Shown: positions 52,481 to 62,051, counted from the stretch's first letter. The stretch: DNA of 64,000 bases from Sphingomonas hankookensis (GCF_028551275.1 NZ_CP117025.1:3495318-3559317); one strand, 5' to 3'. The notes: generated by a model from the sequence alone, not told the origin. Numbers and translations are program-made.

Positions 52481-53443
52481 ATGGGCGCACATCATCACGG
52501 TCATGGCCATCACGATCACGGGCACGGTCACGGGCACGGCCATGCGCACGGTCACGGCGCGGGCGGGCATCATCACCTGCCGACCGATTTCGGCCGGGCC
52601 TTCGCCATCGGGACGATCCTCAACATCGGCTTCGTCATTGTCGAAGGGGCCGCCGGCTTCTGGTTCGATTCGGTCGCGCTGCTCGCCGATGCCGGGCACA
52701 ACCTGTCCGACGTGCTGGGGTTGCTGATCGCTTGGGGCGGCATGGAACTGGCCAAGCGGCCGGCGACGCCGCGCTTCACCTACGGGCTGGGCGCGTCGAC
52801 CATCCTCGCCGCACTCGCCAATGCGCTGGTGCTGCTGATGGCGGTCGGCGCGATCCTGCTGGAAACGATCCAGCGGCTCGGCAGCCCGCGCGCGATCGAT
52901 GGCTGGCCGGTGGTGTGGGTGGCGCTGGCCGGGATCGTCGTCAATGTCGCGACCGCGCTGCTGTTCGCGCGCGGACGGCATGGCGACGTCAACATCCGCG
53001 GTGCCTATCTCCACATGGCCGCCGATGCGGCGGTGTCGGCCGGGGTGGTGATCGCCGGGCTGGCGATGCTGTGGACCGGGGCGACATGGATCGACCCGCT
53101 GGTCAGCCTGATCGTCGTCGCGATCATCCTGATCGGGACCTGGGGGTTGCTGAGCGAATCGGTGCTGCTGGCGCTACAGGCGGTGCCGCGCGGGATCGAC
53201 GCGGCGGCGGTGGAGGCGGTGCTGGCGGCGCAGCCGGGCGTGGTGCGGGTGCACGACCTGCATATCTGGCCGATGAGCACGACCCAGACCGCGCTGACCG
53301 CGCATCTGGTGGTGCCCGGCGGGCATCCGGGCGATGCGTTCCTCGCCGCGCTGGGCGAGCGGCTGGAGCACGACTTCGGCATCGGTCATGCGACGGTGCA
53401 GATCGAGACGGGGGATGATTGCGCGATGGTGCACGCACATTGA
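52481..53443 (+). CDS. Cation diffusion facilitator metal exporter with His-rich N-terminus
   Basis: 320 aa. The first 32 residues hold 16 histidines (HHHGHGHHDHGHGHGHGH and so on), a metal-gathering tail. Six transmembrane helices follow; the transport site motifs are LLADAGHNLSDVLG (HxxxD, helix II) and LHMAADAAVSAGV (helix V). The C-terminal cytosolic domain (about 230-320) has VHDLHIWPMS. CzcD/ZitB-like zinc, cobalt or cadmium export is expected. The start at 52481 preserves the His tail; longer frames upstream are unlikely. Confidence 0.95.
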   Translation: MGAHHHGHGHHDHGHGHGHGHAHGHGAGGHHHLPTDFGRAFAIGTILNIGFVIVEGAAGFWFDSVALLADAGHNLSDVLGLLIAWGGMELAKRPATPRFTYGLGASTILAALANALVLLMAVGAILLETIQRLGSPRAIDGWPVVWVALAGIVVNVATALLFARGRHGDVNIRGAYLHMAADAAVSAGVVIAGLAMLWTGATWIDPLVSLIVVAIILIGTWGLLSESVLLALQAVPRGIDAAAVEAVLAAQPGVVRVHDLHIWPMSTTQTALTAHLVVPGGHPGDAFLAALGERLEHDFGIGHATVQIETGDDCAMVHAH

Positions 53444-53470
53444 GGCGAATGTCGCGCTGCGTATAGCCGC

Positions 53471-53490
53471 ATCCCCGCGCAGGCGGGGAT
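53471..53490. repeat. Single arm of type 1 repeat between CDF gene and aldose epimerase
   Basis: ATCCCCGC-GCAG-GCGGGGAT, a perfect eight-base stem in a 67-base gap between convergent genes. Probably doubles as a transcription stop for both. Confidence 0.7.
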
Positions 53491-53510
53491 ACGGTTCCAG
53501 CTAGGAAGTT

Positions 53511-54650
53511 TCAGCGCGCCACCGACACGCGGTACACCATGCGGTGATGGTACGGCTTGCCCGGCTCCACCCGTGCCGAACCGAAGGCCGGCTGGTTGGG
53601 GGTGTCGGGGAATTTCTGCGGCTCCAGCGCGATGCCGTCGCCCATGCGGTACACATGGCCCTTCTTGCCGATCAGCGTGCCGTCGAGGAAATTGCCCGAG
53701 TAGAATTGCACGCCCGGTTCGGTGGTCAGCACTTCCAGCACGCGACCCGAGGCGGGGTCCTCCAGCCGTGCGGCCAGCTTCGGCTCCTTCGTGATCCCGG
53801 CGTCGAGCACGAAATTATGGTCGTATCCGCGCCCGGCGACGATCTGCGCATCGCGGCCGTCGCGCACGTCCTGTCCGACGATGCGGCCACGGGTGAAGTC
53901 GAACACCGTACCGGCGACCGCGCGCCGCTCGCCGGTCGGGATCAGCGCGTCGTTTACGGGCGTGTAGCGGCTGGCGGGGATGGTCAGCTTGTGGTTCATC
54001 GTGCCGACCGTGCTGCCCTCGCCGCCCATGTCGAACAGCGCGTGGTTGGTCAGGTTGACGATGGTCGGTGCGTCGCTCTTGGCATCGAAATCGATGGTCA
54101 GTGCGCCCTTGTCGTCCAGCGCATAGGTGACGGTGACGTCGAGCGCACCGGGATAGCCCTGGTCGCCGTTCGGGCTGTTCAGCGCCATGGTGACCGACGC
54201 GGTCGGGCCGTCCTTGACCGACACGATCCGCCACACGCGCTTGTCGAAGCCGACCGTGCCGCCGTGGAGCGAATTGGCCTTGTCGTTCTGGGTCAGCTGA
54301 TACGCCTTGCCGTCCAGCGTGAACTTGCCGCCGGCGATGCGGTTGGCATAGCGGCCGATGGTCTGGCCCCAGTAATTGGGCGCGGTGACGTAGCTGGCGG
54401 CGTCGTCATAGCCGAGCGTGACGTCGGCGACCTTGCCGTTGCGGTCGGGGGCGTTCAGCGCCTGCAGCGTGGCGCCGAGCGTCATGATCCGCGCGCTGAC
54501 GCCGTTGCTGCCGGTCAGGGTGACCATCTCGACCGTCGTGCCGTCGGGCAGCTTGCCGAAGCTCGACCGCTTGGCCGTGGCGGCGCCCGCCGCCTGTGCC
54601 CCGATCAACATTGCCATGGCCGTCGACCCGACCAGAAGCGCCTTCTTCAT
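53511..54650 (-). CDS. Exported aldose 1-epimerase
   Basis: 379 aa. GGAGGG ribosome site before the ATG at 54650, two codons inside a possible GTG start. Signal peptide (MKKALLVGSTAMAMLIGAQAAGA). Galactose mutarotase fold: FGKLPDGTTVEMVTLTGSNGVSARIMTLGATLQALNAPDRNG, GRYANRIAGGKFTLDG, NSLHGGTVGFDKRVW (catalytic His), LTNHALFDMGG (second His), and GVQFYSGNFLDG with the catalytic Glu in LTTEPGVQ. Converts alpha- to beta-aldoses, here in the periplasm. Confidence 0.93.
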   Translation of the reverse strand: MKKALLVGSTAMAMLIGAQAAGAATAKRSSFGKLPDGTTVEMVTLTGSNGVSARIMTLGATLQALNAPDRNGKVADVTLGYDDAASYVTAPNYWGQTIGRYANRIAGGKFTLDGKAYQLTQNDKANSLHGGTVGFDKRVWRIVSVKDGPTASVTMALNSPNGDQGYPGALDVTVTYALDDKGALTIDFDAKSDAPTIVNLTNHALFDMGGEGSTVGTMNHKLTIPASRYTPVNDALIPTGERRAVAGTVFDFTRGRIVGQDVRDGRDAQIVAGRGYDHNFVLDAGITKEPKLAARLEDPASGRVLEVLTTEPGVQFYSGNFLDGTLIGKKGHVYRMGDGIALEPQKFPDTPNQPAFGSARVEPGKPYHHRMVYRVSVAR

Positions 54651-54746
54651 CGTCACCCTCCCACTGCACCGGCGGGCTATCGCGCCACGTCCGGTCCGTT
54701 GGGAAGGATATAGTCCGACAATAAGCGTCAGTTCAAGCGGCGAGGA

Positions 54747-56030
54747 TCAGCCGTCGCCCAGCCGTTCGATATCGGCACCGACCGCCTGCAGCTTTTCCTC
54801 CAGCCGTTCATAGCCGCGGTCGAGGTGGTAGACGCGGCTGACCGACGTCTCACCCACCGCCGCCAGGCCGGCGATGATCAGGCTCATCGATGCGCGCAGG
54901 TCGGTCGCCATGACCGGGGCCCCGGCGAGGCCGGCGACCCCGCGCACCACCGCCGACCGGCCGGTGACGGTGATGTCCGCACCCATCCGTGCCAGTTCGG
55001 GGACGTGCATGTAGCGGTTCTCGAAGATCGTCTCGGTCAGCACGCTCGCCCCGTCGGCGCGGGTCAGCAGCGCCATGAACTGCGCCTGCATGTCGGTGGC
55101 GAAACCCGGATAGGGCGCGGTCGACAGGTTGATCGGGCGGATATCTCCGCTCGCCTCGACGAACAGCGAGGTCGCTTCCTCGCGCACCGCGACACCGGCC
55201 TCGACCAGCGCGTCGATGGTCGCGCGCATGTCGGACGGCACGACATTGGCCAGCTCGACCGCGCCGCCGGTGATCGCGGCGGCACAGGCATAGCTGCCCG
55301 CCTCGATCCGGTCGGGCATGACCGCATAGGTCGCGCCGTGCAGCCGGTCGCGGCCCTCGATGGTCAGCGTGTCGCTGCCGATGCCGTCGATTGCCGCGCC
55401 CATCGCGACGAGGCAGCGGCACAGGTCGACGATTTCCGGCTCGCGCGCGGCGTTTTCGAGGACGCTGGTGCCCTTGGCCAGTACCGCCGCCATCACCGCA
55501 TTCTCGGTCGCGCCGACCGAGACGACCGGGAAGCGATAGCGCCCGCCGGGCAGGCGACCGCCGGGGGCCGTGGCCTTCACATAGCCGGCCGCCAGTTCGA
55601 TCTCGGCGCCCAGCGCTTCCAGCGCCTTGAGGTGAAGGTCGATCGGACGGTTGCCGATCGCGCAGCCGCCGGGCAGCGACACCGTCGCCTCGCCCGCGCG
55701 CGCGACCAGGGGACCCAGCACGAGGATCGACGCACGCATCTTGCGCACGATATCATAGGGGGCGACGGTCGAGGTCAGCCGCTGGCCGCGCATCGTCATC
55801 ACCCGGCCGAACTCGGACGGATGCGATCCCTCGACCGTGGTCGACACGCCGAACTGGTTGAGCAGATGGCCGAAGCTGTCGACGTCCGCCAGCCGCGGCA
55901 GGTTGCGCAGCGTCAGCGGTTCCTCGGTCAGCAGCGCGCATGGCAGCAGCGTCAGCGCCGCGTTCTTGGCCCCGGAAATGACGATGCGGCCCGACAGGCG
56001 ATTGCCGCCGCGAATGACGATACGATCCAT
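54747..56030 (-). CDS. murA: UDP-N-acetylglucosamine 1-carboxyvinyltransferase
   Basis: 427 aa. First committed step of peptidoglycan synthesis. The start [34 protein letters not shown] matches the family (Lys22, Asn23). The reactive cysteine is in [24 protein letters not shown] near 115, so the fosfomycin target Cys is present. Arg and Asp residues in [28 protein letters not shown] and [13 protein letters not shown] are conserved. A repeat region lies upstream; the next gene on the same strand is a lipoprotein. Confidence 0.97.
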   Translation of the reverse strand: MDRIVIRGGNRLSGRIVISGAKNAALTLLPCALLTEEPLTLRNLPRLADVDSFGHLLNQFGVSTTVEGSHPSEFGRVMTMRGQRLTSTVAPYDIVRKMRASILVLGPLVARAGEATVSLPGGCAIGNRPIDLHLKALEALGAEIELAAGYVKATAPGGRLPGGRYRFPVVSVGATENAVMAAVLAKGTSVLENAAREPEIVDLCRCLVAMGAAIDGIGSDTLTIEGRDRLHGATYAVMPDRIEAGSYACAAAITGGAVELANVVPSDMRATIDALVEAGVAVREEATSLFVEASGDIRPINLSTAPYPGFATDMQAQFMALLTRADGASVLTETIFENRYMHVPELARMGADITVTGRSAVVRGVAGLAGAPVMATDLRASMSLIIAGLAAVGETSVSRVYHLDRGYERLEEKLQAVGADIERLGDG

Positions 56031-56079
56031 GGGGCAGCTTCTAGTGTGTGCACGGGGGTGTGCAAGAGGCGCACATCGA

Positions 56080-56217
56080 TCCTCCCCGCTTTGGGAGGAG
56101 GGGCCGTCCCGCGCGGCCGGATGGTCGAGGGAGTTCACGGCATACGCAGCGGTTCCGACTGCGGCCCTCCCCCTCCACCAGCCTGCGGCTGGTCCCCCTC
56201 CCCACCATGTGGGGAGG
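56080..56217. repeat. Palindrome-rich region between lipoprotein gene and murA
   Basis: Several CCTCCCC-based hairpins, including the perfect CCTCCCCAC-CAT-GTGGGGAGG (56197-56217), CCAGCCTGCGGCTGG (about 56177-56191) and CCTCCCCGCTTTGGGAGG (about 56081-56098). A fifth repeat type in the window (type 5). Confidence 0.7.
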
Positions 56218-56225
56218 AACAGGCG

Positions 56226-56690
56226 CTACCTGCCGTTCAGAAAGTCCGCTTCGCTATACGGTTCGAACAGGAAAGCCGGTCCTTCGGGTGGTTCGGCCTC
56301 ACGCATGTAGATGTGTCCGTCGGCACTGCGGTAGAAGGCAAGGCGTTGCACATCACCAACCACCCTTCCCTCTATACGTACTTCGTTGCCGACGATCGTG
56401 TAGCTCCCCTGCGGATCGCCCCAGCCGCTATAGACGATCCAGCTGCCATCGGCCCGCAGGCACATCGGGCCACCATCGGGCATATAGGGCGGCGGCTGAA
56501 GGCAGGCCATGGCGACCCGTCGAATGTCGGCGGGACTCATCGCCGTCAAACTGCGCGGATCAACCGGGGGTGCCGGCGGTGGCGGGGCAGTATCGAACAC
56601 CGCGAGCCTCGCCGGATCATTCGGCGGATCGGGCTGGCACGCGGTCAGGAGGGGCAGCAACGTGCAGACGAATGCTGCGCCGCGCGTCAC
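56226..56690 (-). CDS. Lipoprotein of unknown function
   Basis: 154 aa. Lipobox LLTAC (Cys18) after a short signal. A Pro-rich linker, then a small domain with two Cys residues (MACLQPPPY and GPMCLRADG) and beta-strand-like runs (SWIVYSGWGDPQGSYTIVGNEVRIEGRVVGDVQRLAFYRSADGHIYM). The strand pattern suggests a small beta-barrel. It starts one base before the clpS stop, so it is co-transcribed with clpS. No known family. Confidence 0.75.
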   Translation of the reverse strand: MTRGAAFVCTLLPLLTACQPDPPNDPARLAVFDTAPPPPAPPVDPRSLTAMSPADIRRVAMACLQPPPYMPDGGPMCLRADGSWIVYSGWGDPQGSYTIVGNEVRIEGRVVGDVQRLAFYRSADGHIYMREAEPPEGPAFLFEPYSEADFLNGR

Positions 56691-56691
56691 T

Positions 56692-57042
56692 TCACGCCTT
56701 CTCCAGCGTGCATTGCAGCGGATGCTGGTTCTGGCGGGCGAAGTCCATCACCTGCGCCACCTTGGTCTCCGCCACCTCATAGGTGAAGACGCCGCAGACG
56801 CCGACGCCGCGTTGGTGGACATGCAGCATCACCCGGGTCGCTTCCTCCATGCTCATGCGGAAGAAGCGTTGCAGGCACAGCACGACGAATTCCATCGGCG
56901 TGTAGTCGTCGTTGAGCATCAGGACGCGGTAGGGCGTCGGCTTCTTGACGCGGGTCTGCGTGGCGACGCCGAGGCCGGTCGAGCGGTCGTCGTCATGGTC
57001 GCGGTCGTCACCGGCCATCGGGATGCTGGGCTGTCGAGACAT
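56692..57042 (-). CDS. clpS: ATP-dependent Clp protease adaptor ClpS
   Basis: 116 aa. Binds N-degron proteins and hands them to ClpAP. Conserved core [62 protein letters not shown] with the substrate-pocket Asn-Asp-Asp and His66-type residues. The N-terminal 35 residues are an acidic, flexible extension; a later in-frame ATG (57018) is an alternative start. clpA is not in the window. Confidence 0.95.
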   Translation of the reverse strand: MSRQPSIPMAGDDRDHDDDRSTGLGVATQTRVKKPTPYRVLMLNDDYTPMEFVVLCLQRFFRMSMEEATRVMLHVHQRGVGVCGVFTYEVAETKVAQVMDFARQNQHPLQCTLEKA

Positions 57043-57115
57043 GTCGCCGCAAAATATGGCATTGCCGGGGGACAGGGCAAGGGGGTGCGGCACCGGTCGA
57101 TACCACCCCCGAAGC

Positions 57116-57144
57116 AAAAAGGGCGACCGCTCGCGCGATCGCCC
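57116..57144 (-). terminator. Terminator of the phasin gene
   Basis: Ten-base stem GGGCGACCGC / GCGATCGCCC (one wobble) around TCGC; on the minus strand it is followed by TTTTTGC. Confidence 0.88.
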
Positions 57145-57172
57145 CCTTCGTTCGACCAGGTGAACCGGTCGC

Positions 57173-57979
57173 TTACGCGACGGTCTTCACCTTGTCGGCG
57201 GCAACCGCAACGCGGTTGCTGATCGGCTGCGCGGCATCGCCGGCCAGCTTGATCATCATTTCCGTGGTCTTCGACGCTTCGGCGACGAACGAGTCGAACG
57301 ACTGGCGCACGAAGTCCGACTGGAGCTTCATGAATTCGGTCGGCGACTTGACCGATGCCAGCGTCTTGGCGGTCGAGGTCGCGTGCTCGAACGACTTGCG
57401 GCCGTACTCAGCCATTTCCTGGCCGAGGGTTTCGAGGCCCTTGGCGGCGATGCGGCTGGCTTCGACGAAGGCTTCGACATTGCCCTTGGTCAGTTCGTTC
57501 ATTTCCTCGAACCCCTTTTGGCTCTTTTCGAACGCGGCCTTCGCCTTCTCGTTCATGTCGCTCATCATCGCCTGCGCCTTGTTGGCGGCGTTCTGGGTGG
57601 TGGCGGTCGCTTCGTTGGTGACGTCCATGGTCTTTTCCTCGACTTGCGCGGTCACGGTCTCGACCGCCGCGGTGGTTTCCTCGACCGCGTTCTGCGCGGT
57701 TTCGACGACGGCTTCCGCCGCCTTGGCCACCGGTTCCACGACGGGCGCGGCATCGATGGCGGGTAGTTCAGCCTTGAAGGGCAGTTCGGCAGGAGCGGTC
57801 TTCGGTTCGGCGACGAACGGCACCGGCGGAACCTCCGCCTTGGCCGGCGCCTTCACCGGTTCGGCGACCGGCGCGACCGGCGTCGATGCGGCAGCCTCGA
57901 CCGGAGCGGTCGCGGCCGGGCGGGTGGATCGGGAACTGGCGGGCTTGCGCGCGCCGGTCTTCGGACCTCTCGTGGCCAC
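57173..57979 (-). CDS. Phasin family protein
   Basis: 268 aa from a GTG start with a GGAGGA site; other frames upstream do not fit. Residues 1-100 are Ala/Pro/Lys/Glu-rich and unstructured; residues 125-268 are helical ([105 protein letters not shown]), the classic phasin coiled-coil pattern. It coats polyhydroxyalkanoate granules. phaC lies upstream on the same strand, and a strong terminator follows. Confidence 0.93.
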   Translation of the reverse strand: MATRGPKTGARKPASSRSTRPAATAPVEAAASTPVAPVAEPVKAPAKAEVPPVPFVAEPKTAPAELPFKAELPAIDAAPVVEPVAKAAEAVVETAQNAVEETTAAVETVTAQVEEKTMDVTNEATATTQNAANKAQAMMSDMNEKAKAAFEKSQKGFEEMNELTKGNVEAFVEASRIAAKGLETLGQEMAEYGRKSFEHATSTAKTLASVKSPTEFMKLQSDFVRQSFDSFVAEASKTTEMMIKLAGDAAQPISNRVAVAADKVKTVA

Positions 57980-58049
57980 TCGACATCCTCCATCTACTAC
58001 TGCTGCGTCGCACCAAATAGAGGAGGCCGGTTTCACTTTCAAGACGCTA

Positions 58050-58062
58050 TTTTGTGCAGCGC
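58050..58062. promoter_or_regulatory. Candidate PhaR-type operator before the phasin gene
   Basis: TTGTGCAGCGCAA: near-palindrome with a TTGYGC half and its inverse GCRCAA, lying 71-83 bases upstream of the phasin start, in the interval between phaC and phasin. PhaR repressors of PHA genes bind TGC-rich palindromes of this sort in related bacteria; identity here is inferred from place and pattern. Confidence 0.4.
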
Positions 58063-58092
58063 AACATAAAGTTACGCTCCAGTATTCGCGCG

Positions 58093-59820
58093 TTATCGCG
58101 TCCGCACATACTCGCCGGGTGCATCGCACAAGGCCGGCATCGCGCCCTCGCCCGGCACCCGTGCGCCGGTCGCCGGGACGGTCGCGCCATCGGCGGCGGC
58201 GATCCATGCGCGCCAGTCCGGCCACCAGCTGCCCTTGGTTTCCTTCGCCCCGGCGACGAACGCCTCCAGCGAATCGGCCGCTTCGTCATTGGTCCAGTAC
58301 TGATATTTCCCGGCCGAGGGCGGGTTGACCACGCCGGCGATATGCCCTGATCCGGCCAGCACGAAGCGCAGCGGACCTGCGAAATGCTCGGTCACCTTCC
58401 ACACGCTTTCGGCAGGCGCGATATGATCCTCGCGCCCCGCCTGGATATACGCCGGCGTCTTGACGGTGGAGAGGTCGATCGGCACCCCGTCGACCGTCAT
58501 CGACCCGGCCTGCACCAGCCGGTTGTCGCGATACAGGTCGGTCAGATAGCCCAGATGCCAGTTCGCCGGCAGGTTGGTGACATCGGCATTCCAGTGGAGC
58601 AGGTCGAACGGCGCATAATCGTTGCCGAGCAGGTAATTGTTGGTGACGTAGTTCCAGATCAGGTCGCGCCCGCGCAGCAGGTTGAACGTCGCCGCCATGT
58701 AGCGCCCGTCGAGATAGCCGTCCTGCCCGACCTGCCGGATAAGCTTCAGCTGTTCATCGTCGACGAACAGGGAAAGTTCACCGGCTTGCGAAAAGTCGAC
58801 CTGCGCGGTGAAGAAGGTGGCGGTGGCGACCTTCGCCGCCTCGCCCCGCGCCGCCAGCAACGCCAGCGTCGCGGCCAGCGTCGTGCCCGCCACGCAATAG
58901 CCGATGGTATGGACCGATTCGACGCCCAGCAGCTCGCGCACCGTGTCGATCGCGTCGATCTGCCCGCGCACGACATAATCGTCCCACGTCACGTCCTTCA
59001 TCGACGCATCGGCCGACTTCCACGACACGACGAACACGCTGAGGCCCTGTTCGACCGCCCAGCGGATGAAGCTCTTCTCCGCCGTCAGGTCGAGGATGTA
59101 GAAGCGGTTGATCCACGGCGGAAAGATCAGCAGTGGAATCGCACCGACCGCCTCGGTCGTCGGCGCATAATGGATCAGTTCGTAGAGCGCGGTGCGCTTG
59201 ATGACCTTGCCCGGCGTGGTCGCGACGTTGCGGCCCAGTTCGAACGCGCTGGTGTCGCTCTGCGTCATCTGCCCCTTGGCCATGTCGGCCAGCATGTTCT
59301 GCAGGCCTTTCAGCAGATTCTCGCCGCGCGTCTCGATGATCTTTTCGACCACGACCGGATTGGTCGCCGGGAAGTTGGTCGGGCTCATCGCGTCGATCAG
59401 CCCGCGCGTGGCGAAGCGCAGCTGTTCCTTCTGCTTGGGCTCCACGCCGTCCAGCGCGTCGACGCTTTTCAGCATATGGTCGGCGACCAGGAAATAGCTT
59501 TGGCGGATGAAGGCGAACAGCGGGTCGTCATGCCATTGCTTCGCCTTGAACCGTTTGTCGCGGGCGCGTTCGGGCGATTCCTCGACCGGTTCGGCGTTGG
59601 CCGGGTCGAGGAATCGCTGCCACAGCTTCATCGTGTCGGCCCAGAAATCGGTCTGCGCCTTCACCATGCCGGTCGGATCGGGGATCGCGGGGGTCCGTTC
59701 CAGCAGGTCGATGCCCTGTTCCAGCATCATCTGCTGCGCGCGGCCGAGCATCTGCGTCCAGTGCTGCAGGTCCTCCAAGGACATTGGCGTGGTGGGCGGC
59801 ATATTCGACTCGGCGGTCAT
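58093..59820 (-). CDS. phaC: Class I poly(R)-hydroxyalkanoate synthase
   Basis: 575 aa. GGGAG ribosome site before the ATG at 59820; the frame is open far beyond but belongs to the opposite-strand aminotransferase. Polymerises hydroxyacyl-CoA into PHA. The lipase-like box GYCVAG carries the nucleophile Cys309; Asp and His partners are in AGREDHIAPAES and LAGSGHIAG. Motifs PPWINRFYILDL, SWKSADASMKDVTWDDYV, and LLHWNADVTNLP match class I synthases. No phaA or phaB is adjacent. Confidence 0.96.
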   Translation of the reverse strand: MTAESNMPPTTPMSLEDLQHWTQMLGRAQQMMLEQGIDLLERTPAIPDPTGMVKAQTDFWADTMKLWQRFLDPANAEPVEESPERARDKRFKAKQWHDDPLFAFIRQSYFLVADHMLKSVDALDGVEPKQKEQLRFATRGLIDAMSPTNFPATNPVVVEKIIETRGENLLKGLQNMLADMAKGQMTQSDTSAFELGRNVATTPGKVIKRTALYELIHYAPTTEAVGAIPLLIFPPWINRFYILDLTAEKSFIRWAVEQGLSVFVVSWKSADASMKDVTWDDYVVRGQIDAIDTVRELLGVESVHTIGYCVAGTTLAATLALLAARGEAAKVATATFFTAQVDFSQAGELSLFVDDEQLKLIRQVGQDGYLDGRYMAATFNLLRGRDLIWNYVTNNYLLGNDYAPFDLLHWNADVTNLPANWHLGYLTDLYRDNRLVQAGSMTVDGVPIDLSTVKTPAYIQAGREDHIAPAESVWKVTEHFAGPLRFVLAGSGHIAGVVNPPSAGKYQYWTNDEAADSLEAFVAGAKETKGSWWPDWRAWIAAADGATVPATGARVPGEGAMPALCDAPGEYVRTR

Positions 59821-59895
59821 TTTCTTCTCCCAGGGGCGCGCGGGCCTACCCGTTAGTTGCTTCGTAGCGTAAGGGCGATGACGAAAGGAACGAGA

Positions 59896-61107
59896 ATGTC
59901 CGACGAATTCTACCGCATGAAGCGCCTGCCCCCCTATGTCATCGCCGAAGTGAACGCGATGCGGGCCGCCGCGCGTGCGGGGGGTGAGGACATTATCGAC
60001 CTGGGCATGGGCAACCCCGACCTGCCGCCGCCCGACCACGTCATCGAAAAGCTGGTCGAAGTGGCGCGCAAGCCGTCGGCGCATGGTTATTCGCAGTCGC
60101 GCGGCATTCCCGGGCTGCGTCGCGCCCAGGCCAATTATTACGGCCGCCGCTTCGGCGTCGACATCGATCCCGAGAGCGAGGTCGTGGTGACGATGGGGTC
60201 GAAGGAGGGCCTGGCCAGCCTCGCCACCGCGATCACCGCGCCGGGCGACGTCATCCTCGCGCCCAATCCCAGCTACCCGATCCACATGTTCGGCTTCATC
60301 ATCGCCGGGGCAACGATCCGCGCGGTGCCGACCACGCCCGACGAACATTATTTCGAAAGCCTCGAACGCGCGATGGCGTTTACGGTGCCACGCCCCAGCG
60401 TGCTGGTGATGGGCTATCCGTCGAACCCGACCGCCGAGGTCGTCGACCTCGCCTTCTACGAACGGGTCGTCGCGTTCGCCAAGGAACATGGGCTGTGGGT
60501 CATTTCCGACCTCGCCTATAGCGAGCTCTATTATGACGGCTGCCCGACGCCCTCGATCCTGCAGGTGAAGGGCGCGAAGGACGTCGCGATCGAATTCACC
60601 TCGCTCAGCAAGACCTATTCGATGGCCGGCTGGCGCATGGGGTTCGGCGTCGGCAACAAGAAGCTGATCGCGGCGATGACGCGGGTGAAGTCGTATCTCG
60701 ATTATGGCGCCTTCACCCCGATCCAGGCGGCGGCGTGCGCGGCGCTCAACGGGCCGCAGGATATCGTCGAGAAGAACCGCCAGCTGTACCACAAGCGCCG
60801 CGACGTGCTGGTCGAAAGCTTCGGCCGGGCCGGGTGGGACATCCCCAGCCCACGCGCATCGATGTTCGCCTGGGCCCCGCTGCCGCCGGCGCTGGCGCAT
60901 CTCGGGAGCCTCGAATTTTCCAAGCAGCTGCTGACCGAGGCCAAGGTCGCGGTCGCGCCTGGCGTCGGCTATGGCGAGAATGGCGAGGGCTATGTCCGGA
61001 TCGCCATGGTCGAGAACGAACAACGCCTGCGCCAGGCGGCGCGCAACGTGAAGAAGTATCTTCAGTCGATGGGGGTCAATACGCCGGCGGGGCGCAGCGC
61101 GGGGTAG
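59896..61107 (+). CDS. Pyridoxal-phosphate aminotransferase, alanine transaminase type
   Basis: 403 aa from MSDEFYRMKRLPPYVIAEVNAMRAAARA with an AAGGAA site. Fold-type I aminotransferase: IIDLGMGNPDLPPP, GYSQSRGIPGLRRAQANYYGRRFGVDIDPESEVVVTMGSKEGLASLA, PSYPIH, MGYPSNPTAEV, ISDLAYSELYYDG, and the PLP lysine in SLSKTYSMAGWRMGFGVGN. The sequence resembles AlaC (glutamate-pyruvate aminotransferase) and LL-diaminopimelate aminotransferase relatives. Its precise amino donor is inferred. Divergent from phaC across 75 bases. Confidence 0.9.
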   Translation: MSDEFYRMKRLPPYVIAEVNAMRAAARAGGEDIIDLGMGNPDLPPPDHVIEKLVEVARKPSAHGYSQSRGIPGLRRAQANYYGRRFGVDIDPESEVVVTMGSKEGLASLATAITAPGDVILAPNPSYPIHMFGFIIAGATIRAVPTTPDEHYFESLERAMAFTVPRPSVLVMGYPSNPTAEVVDLAFYERVVAFAKEHGLWVISDLAYSELYYDGCPTPSILQVKGAKDVAIEFTSLSKTYSMAGWRMGFGVGNKKLIAAMTRVKSYLDYGAFTPIQAAACAALNGPQDIVEKNRQLYHKRRDVLVESFGRAGWDIPSPRASMFAWAPLPPALAHLGSLEFSKQLLTEAKVAVAPGVGYGENGEGYVRIAMVENEQRLRQAARNVKKYLQSMGVNTPAGRSAG

Positions 61108-61125
61108 GAGCCGCCAAGGCCGTTA

Positions 61126-61212
61126 CGTACCCCCGCGCAGGCTGGGGTCCAGGGTTCTGGAACACGACGGCTGGGCTGTGCCGCCCTGGATCCCCGCCTG
61201 CGCGGGGATACG
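61126..61212. repeat. Full-length palindromic repeat (type 1) after the aminotransferase gene
   Basis: CGTACCCCCGCGCAGGCTGG followed by GGTCCAGGG, a 30-base variable spacer, and CCCTGGATCCCCGCCTGCGC followed by GGGGATACG. Third full copy in the window; read in one frame it again gives the YPRAGG-like and LDPRLRG-like peptides. Confidence 0.9.
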
Positions 61213-61286
61213 ATACGGCCGGGTCAGCGGCTGGAACCCCCACCCGCTTCCCGGCGCTATAGGCAACAACGCAACCCGGAGCGCCC

Positions 61287-61685
61287 ATGACCCCCCTCCC
61301 CCTCGAACTCACCCTGCTCGGCTGGTCGGTCGTGCTGCTGGTCGTGGCGCTCATGCTGCAGGGGCAGCTGGCGACGCGCGAGCTGGGCGTCAAATGGAAC
61401 GCCGGTCCGCGCGACGGGGACCAGCATCCCAAGGGCGCACTGGCCGGGCGGGCGCAGCGCGCGCTCGACAATTTCAAGGAAACCTATCCGGCGTTCATCG
61501 CACTAGCACTGGCGCTGGCGGTCAGCGGGCGGACCGGGGGGCTGGGCGCGACCGGCGCGCTGCTGTGGTTCGTCGCGCGGATCGTCTATCACCCGCTCTA
61601 CCTGTTCGGGGTGCCCTATGTCCGCAGCCTGGTATGGGTCGCGTCGATGTTCGGGCTGCTGCTGATGCTGATCCGCCTATTGTGA
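61287..61685 (+). CDS. MAPEG family membrane protein
   Basis: 132 aa, four hydrophobic helices. MAPEG members include microsomal glutathione transferases; this is a short bacterial form of unknown substrate. Typical features: NLRxxE-like positions, RAQRALDNFKETYPAFIALALALAV near 49-73 and ARIVYHPLYLFGVPYVRSLVWVAS near 89-112, which are the strongest family matches. Located after the type 1 repeat; no enzyme of glutathione metabolism is adjacent. Confidence 0.9.
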   Translation: MTPLPLELTLLGWSVVLLVVALMLQGQLATRELGVKWNAGPRDGDQHPKGALAGRAQRALDNFKETYPAFIALALALAVSGRTGGLGATGALLWFVARIVYHPLYLFGVPYVRSLVWVASMFGLLLMLIRLL

Positions 61686-61787
61686 CAAAGTGTTGCTTGC
61701 GCGGCCCCATATTTTCCTCGCTACGCACCGCCCAGCCCCTGTCGCACCCATGGCTGCCCCGCATTCCGCGCGGGCGGAGTCGTCGCC

Positions 61788-62051
61788 ATGTTCCTGTTCA
61801 AGGGTCTTGAAAGCCATCCGCGCAGTTTCGTGAAGGCGGTGTCGTGGCGCACCGTGGGATCGATCGATACCTTCGTGCTCGGGCTGTTCTTTTCGGGATC
61901 GGCCAAGCTGGCGGGTGCGATCGCCGGGACCGAGGTCATCACCAAGATCCTGCTCTTCTATTTCCACGAGCGCGCCTGGTCGCTGGTCCGCTGGGGTCAT
62001 CGCACCGAGGAGGAGGTAGCGGAAGCGCCCGCGCCGGTGGCCGCCGCGTAA
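61788..62051 (+). CDS. DUF2061 membrane protein
   Basis: 87 aa. ESHPRSFVKAVSWRTVGSIDTFVLGLFFSGSAKLAGAIAGTEVITKILLFYFHERAWSLVRWG is the full DUF2061 signature, with two hydrophobic helices. The family is of unknown function and is sometimes found near sulfur assimilation genes, though those are 12 kb away here. No evident ribosome site other than weak GGCGG; the start is set by family length. Confidence 0.88.
   Translation: MFLFKGLESHPRSFVKAVSWRTVGSIDTFVLGLFFSGSAKLAGAIAGTEVITKILLFYFHERAWSLVRWGHRTEEEVAEAPAPVAAA

Noticed and set aside
59821..61023. Extension of the minus-strand phaC frame to 976 codons
   Set aside because: The extra part is antisense to the aminotransferase; the ATG at 59820 has a proper ribosome site and gives a normal PhaC length.
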